Below, one piece after another: positions 25,563 to 34,731 of a stretch of 64,000 bases of DNA. Positions within the stretch are counted from its first letter, which is position 1. Every line of letters begins with the position of its first letter. The notes below the pieces were generated by a model, which made no database searches, was not told where the DNA came from, and saw nothing but the letters and a program-made list of their open reading frames with translations. The position numbers and the translations under genes are program-made. The stretch is from Micromonospora pallida (GTDB lineage: Bacteria > Actinomycetota > Actinomycetes > Mycobacteriales > Micromonosporaceae), in contig NZ_FMHW01000002.1 of NCBI RefSeq assembly GCF_900090325.1, forward strand, positions 4,031,001 to 4,095,000, written 5' to 3'.

Positions 25563-25759
25563 CCGACGACGCACGGCGGGGCCGCGCGGATCTGCCGAGT
25601 CCGCGCGAGCCCGGCCACCCACCACCGGATACTCCAGCCACAAACCGGGTACGCCAGCCACGACCACGCGTCGCCCACGACCGGGACCCACCACCCGTTA
25701 CCGCACGCCGTCGCCCACTGGCGTACGGTCCACCGCCCGCCGGAAGCGGCCGGTCGCGC

Positions 25760-26542
25760 TCAACCGTGCGTGGTGATTCCGCCGTCGACCGGGATGATCG
25801 CGCCGGTCAGGTACGCCCCGGCGCGGGACGCCAGGTAGATCGCGGTGCCGGCCATGTCCTCGGGGCGGCCGATGCGACCCAGGGGCACCTGCTGCTCGAT
25901 GGTGGCCCGGGTGGCCGGGTCATCGAGCGCGAACGCCATCATCTTGCTCTCGAACGGGCCGGGCGCGATCGCGTTGACCGTCACGTGCTCTGCGGCGAGC
26001 TGGTGGGCGAGGCTGCGGGTGAGCATGTGCACGGCCGCCTTGGTGGCCGAGTAGGCGTACACCTCCATGAACGGTACGCGGATGCCGTCCACCGAACCGA
26101 TGTTGATCACGCGGGCCGGGTCGTCGGCGCTGGCCGCCGCGCGCAGCACGGGCAGCAGTGCGGCGGTGAGCCGGAACACCGCCTTGACGTTGACCGCCCA
26201 GAGCTTGTCGAAGGCGCTGTCCGGGTACGCCTCCAGCGGCGCGCCCCAGGTGGCCCCGGCGTTGTTCACCAGCACGTCGAGCCGAGGGGTGTGTTCCCGG
26301 ACAGCGGTGGCCAACGCCTCCGCCCCACCGTCGGCACCGAGGTCGGCGGGGATCGCCACGCACCGCCCGTACGCGGACAGTTCGGCGGCGACGTGCTCGC
26401 AGACGTCCGCCTTCCGGGAGGAGATGATCACCTCCGCCCCGGCCTGGACGAAGCCCCGGGCGATCATCAGCCCGATACCTCGCGAGCCTCCGGTGACCAG
26501 GACCGTCTTGCCTTCGACCGAGAACAGATCCGTCATGCTCAT
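25760..26542 (-). CDS. SDR family oxidoreductase
   Basis: A 260-aa classical SDR: cofactor motif TGGSRGIG, NNAG, Ser in INIGSVDG, catalytic YSATK, and the C-terminal GRIGRPEDMAG...YLTG signature followed by PVDGG. The motif set resembles 3-oxoacyl-ACP reductase/RhlG- or gluconate-5-dehydrogenase-like members. Two Met codons at the start (MSMTD) leave a two-residue uncertainty. Divergent from the AraC-type regulator, which may control it. Confidence 0.9.
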   Translation of the reverse strand: MSMTDLFSVEGKTVLVTGGSRGIGLMIARGFVQAGAEVIISSRKADVCEHVAAELSAYGRCVAIPADLGADGGAEALATAVREHTPRLDVLVNNAGATWGAPLEAYPDSAFDKLWAVNVKAVFRLTAALLPVLRAAASADDPARVINIGSVDGIRVPFMEVYAYSATKAAVHMLTRSLAHQLAAEHVTVNAIAPGPFESKMMAFALDDPATRATIEQQVPLGRIGRPEDMAGTAIYLASRAGAYLTGAIIPVDGGITTHG

Positions 26543-26586
26543 CCCATCGCGCGTCGGCGGGGCCGCCCGCGTCCGGCCGACCGGGC

Positions 26587-26602
26587 GCTACCGACCGGTA
26601 GC
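26587..26602. promoter_or_regulatory. Inverted repeat in the SDR/AraC divergent promoter region
   Basis: GCTACC-N4-GGTAGC lies 45 bases from the SDR start and about 105 bases from the AraC start. Symmetry and location suggest an operator; the binding protein is unknown. Confidence 0.4.
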
Positions 26603-26706
26603 CTAGTCGTCCGGACCCGCTGGCGGGGCTGCAGCCGCACCCCGAATCCTGTCCGCCACACCCGCCGACATGCGGTTGGCGATCTAGCGGACTACCGTCG
26701 TTGGTG

Positions 26707-27585
26707 ATGGTCTCTTCCGGTCAGCTCGCCCCGGCCACGGACGCCTGTCCCGCGCCGACCTCCACCGGGATCCGATCCCTCACGCTGGGTGATCTCGGCC
26801 CCGACCCGGCGTGGCGGCGGCCGGTGCTGATCGAGGCGGACCACCTGATCCTGGTCACCGGCGGTCACGGCACCCTCGAGGTGGACTTCCGCCCACTCCC
26901 CTGCCGACCGGGCACCATGCTGCGGCTCCGACCCGGTCAGGCGGTGCGGCGCACCGACGCGCTGGACGCGGTGGTGCTGCGCTGGGGTGCCGTCGCCCTG
27001 CACGGGCTGGACGTCGACCCGGACACGGTGCCGACCCACACCCAACTCGTCGGCGAGGACGAGGAAGCGGTGATCAACGAGGTCAGCCAGCTCGTGGTGG
27101 ACTGCCGCCGGCAGCGGGGCCCGGCCGGCGAGAGCCTGCTCCGGCTCCAACTCGCCGTCCTGCTGCTGCGCCTGACACTGACCGGCGCCCCGGTGAACGG
27201 AACGGATTCCCGTACGTTCCGGCGGCTCTGCCGGGATGTCGAGCACCACTACCGGTACACCCGCCGGGTCGAGGACTACGCCGACCGGCTGGGCTGCTCG
27301 GTGCGTACCCTCACCCGGGCCTGCCTGGCGGTGACCGGACGCAGCGCCAAGCAGGTCATCGACGAGCGGGTGGCGTTGCAGGCACGCCGGATGCTCGCGG
27401 CGACCGACGAGCCGATCGCGCGGATCGGCCGGTATCTCGGTTTCCCGGAGCCGACCAACTTCGGCCGGTTCTTCAGCCGGGAGGTCGGGCTGAGCCCGGG
27501 TGCCTTCCGGGCGACCGGTGGGCGGGTCGCCGCCCCCGCCCGGATCACCCGCCCTCGGCCGCCGCATTGGACCGACCGGGCATGA
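26707..27585 (+). CDS. AraC-family transcriptional regulator
   Basis: A 292-aa protein with an N-terminal cupin-like sensor region (GTLEVDFRPLPCRPGTMLRLRPGQ) and a C-terminal two-HTH AraC domain (VEDYADRLGCSVRTLTRACLAVTG, then IGRYLGFPEPTNFGRFFSREVGLSPGAFR). The start is uncertain: in-frame TTG 26701, GTG 26704 and ATG 26707 cluster with no clear Shine-Dalgarno. Located opposite the SDR gene, its likely target; followed eight bases later by the Rrf2 gene. Confidence 0.88.
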   Translation: MVSSGQLAPATDACPAPTSTGIRSLTLGDLGPDPAWRRPVLIEADHLILVTGGHGTLEVDFRPLPCRPGTMLRLRPGQAVRRTDALDAVVLRWGAVALHGLDVDPDTVPTHTQLVGEDEEAVINEVSQLVVDCRRQRGPAGESLLRLQLAVLLLRLTLTGAPVNGTDSRTFRRLCRDVEHHYRYTRRVEDYADRLGCSVRTLTRACLAVTGRSAKQVIDERVALQARRMLAATDEPIARIGRYLGFPEPTNFGRFFSREVGLSPGAFRATGGRVAAPARITRPRPPHWTDRA

Positions 27586-27592
27586 TGACACC

Positions 27593-28048
27593 GTGCAAAT
27601 CTCGGCACGCGGCGACTACGCGGTACGGGCGACGCTGAGCCTCGCCTCCGCGTACCCTTCGCTGCTCTCCACTCAGACCATCGCCGCGGAGCAGGACATG
27701 CCGCGCAAGTTCCTCGAAGCCGTCCTGGCGGACCTGCGCCGGGCCGGCATCGTCCGGGCCCAGCGGGGGGCCGAGGGCGGGTACACCCTGGCCCGGCCAC
27801 CCCGGGAGATCGCCATCGGGGCGATCCTGCGGGCGGTGGACGGGCCGCTGGCCGGTGTCCGGGGCGTACGCCCGGAGGAGACCGAGTACCTGGGCGCGGC
27901 GGAGAACCTGCCCCGCCTCTGGGTCGCCGTCCGGGCCGCCGTCCGGCAGGTCGTCGACGAGGTGACCCTGGCCGACCTGTCCAGCGGCCGGCTGCCGGCC
28001 CACGTCCGGCGGCTGACCACCCGGCCGGGCGCCTGGGAGCCGCGCTGA
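27593..28048 (+). CDS. Rrf2-family transcriptional regulator
   Basis: A 151-aa winged-helix regulator starting QISARGDYAVRATLSLA, with recognition region PRKFLEAVLADLRRAGIVRAQRG and wing GGYTLARPP. No cysteine is present in the whole protein, so it cannot bind an Fe-S cluster like IscR/NsrR. It belongs to the cluster-free branch of the family. GTG at 27593 has no obvious Shine-Dalgarno. Possibly cotranscribed with the AraC gene. Confidence 0.88.
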   Translation: MQISARGDYAVRATLSLASAYPSLLSTQTIAAEQDMPRKFLEAVLADLRRAGIVRAQRGAEGGYTLARPPREIAIGAILRAVDGPLAGVRGVRPEETEYLGAAENLPRLWVAVRAAVRQVVDEVTLADLSSGRLPAHVRRLTTRPGAWEPR

Positions 28049-28179
28049 GCAGCACCGGGTGAACCGGTGTGCGACCGCCGGGAGCGCTCCCCTGTGGACC
28101 GAACCAGGTTTCGTGAAACGGCCATCCGGGCATGTTCGACACCAGACACGAACGGCTGGTCACGAAGGGAGGCCCCGGT

Positions 28180-28365
28180 ATGGGCCTGATGTTCCGGAAG
28201 CGCAAGAAGTACGGTCCGCTGATCCTCAACTTCACCGAGAACGGCTTCTCCTCCTGGAGCGTGAAGATCGGCCGCTGGTCCTGGAACTCCCGGGCCCGGG
28301 CGCACCGGGTCGACCTGCCCGGCCCGCTCTCCTGGAAGCAGGACAAGTCCCGGTCGCGGGCGTAG
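28180..28365 (+). CDS. DUF4236-type small basic protein
   Basis: A 61-aa protein with the family-like pattern MFRKRKKYGPLILNFTENG...SWSVKIGRWSWNSR.. and a Pro-Gly-rich end. ATG at 28180 has GGGAGG eight bases upstream. Function unknown; homologues are widespread small proteins in Actinobacteria. Followed by a strong hairpin. Confidence 0.75.
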   Translation: MGLMFRKRKKYGPLILNFTENGFSSWSVKIGRWSWNSRARAHRVDLPGPLSWKQDKSRSRA

Positions 28366-28372
28366 CACTCTG

Positions 28373-28413
28373 ACGTCGAGGGGTGCCGGTGGACTACCGG
28401 CACCCCTCGACGT
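28373..28413. terminator. Hairpin after the DUF4236 gene
   Basis: Perfect 18-bp arms (ACGTCGAGGGGTGCCGGT and its complement) around GGACT, eight bases after the stop. No T-tract follows, as is common for high-GC actinobacterial terminators. Confidence 0.7.
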
Positions 28414-28476
28414 ATGCCGGGTGCGGAGTTCCCCGTTCCGGCCGGTGGTCGGCGGCGCAGGGTCGACAATCGCGCC

Positions 28477-29091
28477 ATGACCCGGAAGCGGCGGCGGCCC
28501 TACCGGCGCGAACGCCGGCACGCGCTGTGGGCGTCGGCGCTGCTCCTGGTCGCGTACTTCGTCGTCCCGGTCGAACCGGGCGCCAACGGTGTCCGGCTGG
28601 CGCTGCGGACTCTGGGCACCGTCGTGCTGGTGCTGGTGGTCGTACGGCTGGTCACCGGGCAGGTGCGCCGGCAATTCGCTGACGACGGACAGTCCACCGC
28701 CCTCTGGCACCTCGCGGTGGGGCTGGTCGCCGGGGTGCTCACCTTCGCGCTCGCCGACTACGTCATCGCGATCAGCGACCCGACGCAGTTCGTCAGCCTG
28801 CGGACCCGGATCGACGCGCTCTACTTCTCGCTCGCCACCCTCACCACGATCGGCTACGGCGACGTGCACGCCCAGGGGCAGGTCGCCCGGGCGGTGGTCG
28901 GCGGGCAGATGGTCTTCAGCATCGGCGTCGTCGCCACCGGGGTGTCGATCCTGTTCAGGCGTCTGACCGAGCGGCCCGCGCCGACCCCGCCGCAGAAGAC
29001 TCCCCCGTCGGCCGAGCCTCCGCCGCCGCCCGGGACTCCCCCATCGCCCGGGACTCCCCCATCGACCGGGACTCCGCCGTCGGGTGGATGA
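28477..29091 (+). CDS. Two-TM potassium channel family protein
   Basis: A 204-aa membrane protein. Basic N-terminus, two hydrophobic segments, then an ion-channel pore module: TM, pore helix YFSLATLTTIGYGD with the K+ selectivity filter TIGYGD, and a final TM. The C-terminus is a Pro-rich tail of repeated PGTPPS units, encoded by 15-bp repeats that overlap the convergent gene on the other strand by 137 bases. No RCK domain. ATG at 28477 chosen; an upstream GTG would add 21 residues. Confidence 0.85.
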   Translation: MTRKRRRPYRRERRHALWASALLLVAYFVVPVEPGANGVRLALRTLGTVVLVLVVVRLVTGQVRRQFADDGQSTALWHLAVGLVAGVLTFALADYVIAISDPTQFVSLRTRIDALYFSLATLTTIGYGDVHAQGQVARAVVGGQMVFSIGVVATGVSILFRRLTERPAPTPPQKTPPSAEPPPPPGTPPSPGTPPSTGTPPSGG

Positions 29092-29974
29092 GCACGTCCC
29101 CGCCGAGCCGGCCGTCCGCCGGTTCCCGGGTCGCCGTGCCGGCGTCCAGCAGCACGGTCAGCGCCCGCACCGCGTCGGCGGCCCGGTACGGGGTGGTCGT
29201 CAGCACGTGCCGACGCAGCTCGGTCACGGTACGGGGGCCGGAGCGGGTCAGCTCGGCGACCAGCAGCGCGCCGAGCCGGTCGGCGTCCGGGGTGGCGGTG
29301 AGGTCGCGCGGCACCCCGTCGATGTCCCGGTACCGGAGTCCCGCCGTCGCACCGACCTGCCAGATGGCTTCCTTGACCGCCTCCAGGTTGCGGTCCGAGC
29401 TGGTGCCGAGGGCGAGCAGCCGGGCCGGGTCGTCGTCGGTCGGGCCCGTCTCGACCCCGGTGACCAGCGGAAAGCCGGCCCGGTGGAGTGCGGCCGGGCC
29501 GTCCGCGTCGGCGGGCACGGCGAGCAGCAGGTCGGCCGGACGGCCGGCTGCGGCAGCGGTGAGAAGGGGCGTCGCCGCCGGCCCGCCCAGCACGACGCCG
29601 GCCGGGTCGGCGAGGACGGTGAAGGTGGGTGCGCCGGCCGCGCCGGCGGCTTTCAGCGCCACCGGCAGTCGGTCCGGCGCACCGGGTACGGGGTACACGG
29701 CCACGTCGGCGGGGAGGCGGGAGGTCACCGCCCCGAGCCGGGCCGGCAGGTCCGGGTCGACGCCGAGCAGCACCACGGTGACGCGCTGGCCGCGTATCCG
29801 GTCGGCGGCGTCGGTCAGGGCGTCCAGGGCGGCCTCGACGGTCCCGCCCGCCGGGCCGGCGTACGCGAGGGCGAGCGTGACCCGCCGCGAGCGGCGCAGC
29901 GCCCCGGTGAGCCAGGTGTCGAGCTGGCGGGCGATGAGCCCGCCCAGGACGGCGTCGTACAGGTCACGCGGCAT
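28955..29974 (-). CDS. Hypothetical protein (339 aa), possible TcmP-like C-terminus
   Basis: Not firmly recognised. The body is Ala/Leu-rich with alternating strands and helices. The region LGTSSDRNLEAVKEAIWQVGATAGLRYRDI recalls the C-terminal part of three-Cys-motif partner (TcmP) proteins, but the Cys motif is absent. The C-terminal about 45 residues (SRSMGESRAMGESRA) are encoded antisense to the Pro-rich tail of the potassium channel gene. ATG start at 29974 (MPRDLYDAVLG). Confidence 0.65.
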   Translation of the reverse strand: MPRDLYDAVLGGLIARQLDTWLTGALRRSRRVTLALAYAGPAGGTVEAALDALTDAADRIRGQRVTVVLLGVDPDLPARLGAVTSRLPADVAVYPVPGAPDRLPVALKAAGAAGAPTFTVLADPAGVVLGGPAATPLLTAAAAGRPADLLLAVPADADGPAALHRAGFPLVTGVETGPTDDDPARLLALGTSSDRNLEAVKEAIWQVGATAGLRYRDIDGVPRDLTATPDADRLGALLVAELTRSGPRTVTELRRHVLTTTPYRAADAVRALTVLLDAGTATREPADGRLGGDVLIHPTAESRSMGESRAMGESRAAAEARPTGESSAAGSARAARSDA

Positions 29975-30009
29975 CCTGTGGTTCTACCAGGCGGCCGGCG
30001 TGGACCCGA

Positions 30010-30116
30010 CGGGCCGGGGGGCGAACGGGCCGCTCCGAGTCGGGGTGGCCGGGCCCGATCCGGGCCGGGGGCGAACGGGCCGCGCCGGGTCAGGGGTGGC
30101 CGGGCCGCCCCGGATC
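30010..30116. repeat. Imperfect tandem duplication of about 51-56 bp
   Basis: Two copies (30010-30060 and 30061-30116), each beginning CGGGCCGGGGGCGAACGGGC (one extra G in the first) and containing ggggtggccggg, separate two minus-strand genes. The second ends at the VOC stop codon. Confidence 0.65.
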
Positions 30117-30636
30117 AGGCCGGGACGGAGACGCCGACCCCGCCCCGGGTCTGCCCGCCGTAGCGCTGCCGCTCGCGGTCCAGGTCGAGCCGACCGATCC
30201 GGGTGCGCGCGGCACGGGCCGCGTCGTCGAGCCGGTCGGCGGGGACCAGCCAGACCACCTCGAACTCCAGCCCGTCCGGGTCGCGGGCGTAGAGGCTCTT
30301 GGTGGTGCCGTGGTCGGAGCTGCCGACCAGTGCGCCGGCCTCGGCGAGCCGCTCGGCGGTGGCGGCCAGTTCGTCGAGGGTGTCGACCTCCCAGGCCAGG
30401 TGGTAGAGCCCGACGGTGCGCCGGCCTGCCTCGGACGGGCCGGCGGCCGCACCGATCTCGAAGAGGCCGAGGTCGTGGTCGTTGGTCGAGCCGGGCGCCT
30501 GGAGGAAGGCGGCGCCGGTGAAGCCGTCCGGGGTCATCGGCACCCGGCGGAAGCCGAGCACGTCGCGGTAGAAGGCGACGCTGCGCTCGACCTCACGGAC
30601 GAAGAGGACAGCGTGGTTGAGGCGGTGGATTCCCAT
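30115..30636 (-). CDS. VOC (glyoxalase/dioxygenase superfamily) protein
   Basis: A 173-aa protein with paired beta-alpha-beta-beta-beta modules: INHAVLFVREVERSVAFYRDVLGF (metal His in LNHAV), LYHLAWEVDTLDEL (second metal His) and DPDGLEFEVVW (metal Glu). This is the pattern of extradiol dioxygenase/glyoxalase-like proteins; substrate unknown. The ATG at 30636 lacks a visible Shine-Dalgarno. It diverges from a MarR gene across an operator, so expression probably responds to a MarR ligand. Confidence 0.85.
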   Translation of the reverse strand: MGIHRLNHAVLFVREVERSVAFYRDVLGFRRVPMTPDGFTGAAFLQAPGSTNDHDLGLFEIGAAAGPSEAGRRTVGLYHLAWEVDTLDELAATAERLAEAGALVGSSDHGTTKSLYARDPDGLEFEVVWLVPADRLDDAARAARTRIGRLDLDRERQRYGGQTRGGVGVSVPA

Positions 30637-30659
30637 GCCGACCACGGTAGCGCGATTTT

Positions 30660-30688
30660 GTTGAACGCTCAACTAGTTGCCGTATGAT
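30660..30688 (+). promoter_or_regulatory. MarR-type operator overlapping a sigma70-like promoter
   Basis: The palindrome GTTGA-ACGC-TCAAC (30660-30673) overlaps a -35-like TTGAAC (30661-30666), followed after 16 bases by TATGAT (30683-30688). The MarR ATG begins six bases later, implying a leaderless transcript. A second palindrome CAACTAGTTG (30670-30679) overlaps it. Autorepression and co-control of the divergent VOC gene are inferred. Confidence 0.65.
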
Positions 30689-30694
30689 GGACCC

Positions 30695-31159
30695 ATGACG
30701 CGGTGGTTGGACCCCGACGAGCAACGCACCTGGCGGGCCTTCCTGGCCGCCTCCCGGGCGCTGATGGAAACCCTCGACCGTGAGCTGCAACGCGACGCCG
30801 GCATGCCGCACGCGTACTACGAGATCCTGGTCCGGCTCTCCGAGGCACCCGGGCGGGAGCTGCGGATGACCGACCTGGCCCTGGCCACCGGCTCCTCGCG
30901 CAGCCGCCTGTCGCACGCGGTTGCCCGACTGGAGGCCGCCGGCTGGGTACGCCGCCGGGACTGTCCGACCGACCGCCGGGGGCAGTTCGCCGTGCTCACC
31001 GACGAGGGCTTCGCCGCGCTCGCCGCTGCCGCGCCCGGCCACGTCGAGGGGGTACGCCGTCACCTGTTCGACGCGCTCAGCCCGGCGCAGGTCGACCAGT
31101 TGCGCCGGCTCAGCGAGTCCCTCGTGGACCATCTGGGTGTCGATCGACCCTTATCCTGA
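30695..31159 (+). CDS. MarR-family transcriptional regulator
   Basis: A 154-aa winged-helix protein with the MarR core: ALMETLDRELQRDAGMPHAYYEILVRLSEAPGRELRMTDLA, recognition helix SRSRLSHAVARLEAAGWVRR and wing CPTDRRGQFAVLTDEG. ATG at 30695, apparently leaderless. Divergent from a VOC gene, a common pairing for regulators responding to electrophiles, phenolics or oxidants. Confidence 0.9.
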   Translation: MTRWLDPDEQRTWRAFLAASRALMETLDRELQRDAGMPHAYYEILVRLSEAPGRELRMTDLALATGSSRSRLSHAVARLEAAGWVRRRDCPTDRRGQFAVLTDEGFAALAAAAPGHVEGVRRHLFDALSPAQVDQLRRLSESLVDHLGVDRPLS

Positions 31160-31216
31160 CCAAACTGCCGCCTGAGGGGTCTTGTACATACCGTCGCGGA
31201 ATGCGCACGATGAGGC

Positions 31217-33159
31217 GTGGCCTCCCCCTTCGGTGAACTGACCGACCAGGCGCACCAGCTCGTGGCCGCCGGCGACCTGTCCGGCGCCCAGGAGCTGCTC
31301 GCCGACGCCCTCGCGGACGCGGATCCGCGTCCGGCGAACGCCTCACCCGAGCTGGCCGAGGCCGCCAGCCTCCAGGCCCGGGTACTGGTCACCCTCGGCG
31401 AGCCGCACTCCGCCCGGGGATGGGCGGCGTTCGCATACGCCGCGACGACCCGGCTGTACGGCTCGGCCGACCAGCGGACCGTGGCCGCCGCCGCCACCCT
31501 CGCTGCGGTGCTGCACCGGGTCGGCAGCTACGCCCGCGCCGCCCGGCTCTACCAGGAAGTGATCATCGAGCTGACCGCGCTCGACGGTCCCGAGTCGCTG
31601 CGGGTGCTCGCCGCCCACGCCGACCTGGCCACCGTCGAATACGCCCGGGGCGAGTGCACGGTCGCCCGGGAGCGCCTCCAGGACGCCTGGGAGCTGCACC
31701 GCGAGGTGTACGGCGACGGGCACGTCAGCGGGATCAAGATGCTCGCCCGGCTCGGCGCGATGCAGCGTGACTGCGGCCACTTCACCGACGCGCACGACAA
31801 CCTGGCCCTGGCCCGGGAGCTGTGCCGGCAGCACCTCGCCCCGGACGACCCGCTCGCCGCCCAGGTGGCCGGCCTGGCCCGGGCCGCCGCCAACCCGGAC
31901 CACGCCTGCGACCGCGTCGACGACGCCGAACCGCCCGTGGTGCCGGCGGCGCGGACCCCGACGGCGGACGAGGCGGGCGCCGGTGGGTACTGGCCGCCCG
32001 AGCCGGACGACCACCCTGACGCCGTCCGGTCGGGGTCGGCAGCGGGGTACGGGACAGCCGCCGGCCACGGCGCGGTGCCGCGGCCACGCGCACCCGAGGA
32101 GACCGGCGACTCCGGTGTCCCCGGTGATCCGTACCCGGCCGGCGCCGACCGGTACCAGCCGCCCACCGTTCCCCACCCGGACGAGCGCACGACCAGCAAC
32201 GGGCACCGGCACGCCGCCGACGAAGCCTGGCCCGCCGACGAAGCCTGGTCCACCGACGAAGCCGGATACGCCGACCGGACCGGCTACCCCCACGAGCCCG
32301 GGTACGGCGCAGCCGCCCCGGGGTACGCCGACGAGACCACCGGAACCGCCGCCACCCGGCCGAACGTGAACCACCGGTACCCGTCCGACGGCAGCTCGTA
32401 CCCGCCCGACCGGTGGTCCGCCGGCCAGTACGACGACCCGGACGCCGACGACTGGTGGCCGCCCGAGGGAGAGGTGGACCGTCCGGACGAGCCGGCCGGC
32501 GACCGTGGCCCGGCCGCTTCCACGCTGCCGCCCACAGTGGTCGGGTTCACCGGCGTGGCGGACCAGACGGGGCCTACCGGTGGGCACGGCCAGGCCGGCG
32601 GGCGGCACCCGGAGGAGTCCCCGGGCGTACGCCGGGTCGCCCACCTGCCGGTGCCGGTCGGCTCACGGCTGCCGGTGCACGTCCCCCGCCCGCCGGACGA
32701 CCCGCCCCGGCGGCTCGCGCCGTTGATCGTCGCCGGGGTGGTCGTGGTGCTGCTCGGCACGGGAGCGGTGATCGCCGGGGTGGCCCGGGTCGACGATCCG
32801 GCCGGGCAGTCGCCGCCACCCGGTCCGGGCACCCCGCCGACCCCCGGCGCGTCGCCCAGCGGCACCGGAAAACCGGCATCCGCCGCACCCGGTGTCCCGC
32901 CCAGCGGGGTGAGCCTGCGCGACAACCGGGACACCGTCACGCTGAGCTGGACGTACCCGGCCGGGGCGAACGGGCCGGTGGTGGTCTCCGGCGGCCAGGT
33001 CGGCCGCGATCCCCACCCCTACCAGGAGTTGCCCCCGGCGCGACCAACTACATCGTCTACGGACTCGACCGGGGCATCGACTACTGCTTCACCGTCGCGG
33101 TCGTCCACTCGACGGAGACCGTCGGCCGGGCCAAACCGGTCTGCACGAAGCGAAACTGA
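31217..33159 (+). pseudogene. TPR/Pro-rich/FN3 single-span membrane protein with a -1 frameshift
   Basis: The N-terminal about 230 residues form helical TPR-like repeats (LYQEVIIELTALDG, LGAMQRDCGHFTDAHDNLALA). Then come a long low-complexity, Gly/Pro/Tyr-rich spacer, a transmembrane segment (LIVAGVVVVLLGTGAVIAGV) and an FN3-like domain (VTLSWTYPAGANGPV). At the C5 run at 33033-33037 the frame is lost. Adding one C restores GATNYIVYGLDRGIDYCFTVAVV and a stop at 33159, completing the FN3 fold. As written, the frame runs on to 33184 with a nonsense tail. It is either a sequencing error or a real frameshift. GTG start at 31217 has a weak RBS. Confidence 0.7.
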
Positions 33160-33215
33160 ACCGGCCTGCACGAAGCGAAACTGAACCGGCCCGCACGAAG
33201 CGAAACTGAGCCAGC
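33141..33215. repeat. Three tandem copies of a 25-bp unit
   Basis: Copies start at 33141, 33166 and 33191, each with the core GCACGAAGCGAAACTGA. The first contains the in-frame stop of the restored FN3 protein. They sit between convergent genes. Confidence 0.8.
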
Positions 33216-33227
33216 TCTCCGGGCCGG

Positions 33228-34694
33228 TCAGCTCTCCGGGTCGGTTTCCTGGTCCGGCAGGGCCGGCAGGCGCACCGAGACACGCAGCCCCGGTCCGGCA
33301 TCGGCCAGCCACACCGTGCCGTGGTGCAGCCGGACGAGTTCCCGGACGATGGCCAGGCCCAGACCGGCACCACCGGCGTCCCGGTCCCGGGCGTCGTCCA
33401 GCCGGGTGAACCGGTCGAAGACCCGTTCCCGGTCGGCGGGTGGGATGCCCGGTCCGTCGTCGGTCACGGTGACCAGGTGGGTGTCCGGGTCGGAAGTCAC
33501 GTCGGGAGCCGGGTCGGGGCCGATCACCTCGACCACGACCGTGCTCCGGCAGTGGCGGACCGCGTTGTCGATGAGGTTCGTCAGCACGCGGTGCAGTTCG
33601 TCCGGGTCGCCGACCGTCCACCGAGGTCCGGACGCCGGCACGACCCGTACCGGTGGGGAGGGGAAGCGGGCGGCGACGGCCCGGGTCAGCGCTGTCAGCT
33701 CGACCGGCCCGGTGGCCCGCCGCCCACGCCCGGCCACCCGGCCCGGGGCTCCGGTGCCGCCGGTGTTCCCGGCCTCGTCCAGGCGGGCCAGCAGCAACAG
33801 GTCGTCGACGAGGCGGCTGAGCCGTTCGGTGTCCGCGAGCAGGTCCCCGGCCACCACCGGCCAGTCGGTCCGCTCCCCCAGCCGCCCGGCCACCTCCAGT
33901 TCGGTGCGCATGTTCGTCAGCGGGCTACGCAGTTCGTGGGCGGCGTCGGCGAGGAACGCCCGTTGCCGGGCCCGGGCCGCCTCCAATCGGGCCAGCATGT
34001 CGTTGAGGGTGACCGCCAGCCGGTGGATCTCGTCGTGGGACGCCGGCACGGGTAGGCGCCCACCGCCGGCCCGGCCGGTGATCTCCTCTGCCCCGCTGCG
34101 CAGCGCCTCCACCGGGCGCAGGGTGGCCCCGACCACCCGCCAGGTCACCCCACCGATGACCACCACCAGCAGGGGGATGCCCGCCAGCAGGACGAGCTGG
34201 ACGACCTGGGCGCTCCGGGTCACGTCCGTCATGGACCTGCCGACCAGGACGGTCAGCGGCTCGGACGGCGTACCGGTCGGCACGCTGACCACCCGCACCC
34301 GGCCGGGGAGTCCCAGCCGCTCGCCCCGGACGAAGGTGCGCTGCCGCGTGTCGTGGTCGATCCGGTCCGCCGGCAGCATCGGCACCAGGCGGTCGGCGTC
34401 GATCGAGGCGGCGCGGACCCGTCCCCGCGCGTCGACCACCTGGACGCGGACCTGCCCGGCGGCGACCGGAAGCGGATCGGGCAGGGCGTCCTCGGCGGCG
34501 AGTAGCGCCACCGCGTCGGCGGTCCGGAACGCCTCGTCGTCCACGCTGCGTTGCAGGACGTGGCCGAGGGCGCCGAGCAGGGCCAGCCCGCCGACCGCCA
34601 GCCCGACGGCCAGCCCGAGGACGCTGACCAGGGTCAGCCGGCCGCGCAGCCCGAGGGCGGGCAACCCGCGCGCCCGGCCGGCCGGGCGGCTCAC
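33228..34694 (-). CDS. Two-component sensor histidine kinase
   Basis: A 488-aa kinase: N-terminal TM (LVSVLGLAVGLAVGGLALL), an extracytoplasmic region of about 120 residues, a second TM, a HAMP domain, and HisKA with phospho-acceptor His in DAAHELRSPL. The HATPase domain has an N box (NLIDNAVRH), G1 (DDGPGI), F (FDRFTR) and G2 (GAGLGLAIV). Start GTG at 34694, 37 bases after the response regulator gene, forming an operon. The stimulus is unknown. Confidence 0.93.
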   Translation of the reverse strand: MSRPAGRARGLPALGLRGRLTLVSVLGLAVGLAVGGLALLGALGHVLQRSVDDEAFRTADAVALLAAEDALPDPLPVAAGQVRVQVVDARGRVRAASIDADRLVPMLPADRIDHDTRQRTFVRGERLGLPGRVRVVSVPTGTPSEPLTVLVGRSMTDVTRSAQVVQLVLLAGIPLLVVVIGGVTWRVVGATLRPVEALRSGAEEITGRAGGGRLPVPASHDEIHRLAVTLNDMLARLEAARARQRAFLADAAHELRSPLTNMRTELEVAGRLGERTDWPVVAGDLLADTERLSRLVDDLLLLARLDEAGNTGGTGAPGRVAGRGRRATGPVELTALTRAVAARFPSPPVRVVPASGPRWTVGDPDELHRVLTNLIDNAVRHCRSTVVVEVIGPDPAPDVTSDPDTHLVTVTDDGPGIPPADRERVFDRFTRLDDARDRDAGGAGLGLAIVRELVRLHHGTVWLADAGPGLRVSVRLPALPDQETDPES

Positions 34695-34731
34695 GGCGTC
34701 CCCACCGGCGGTGCGACCGTACGGCGGCCGG

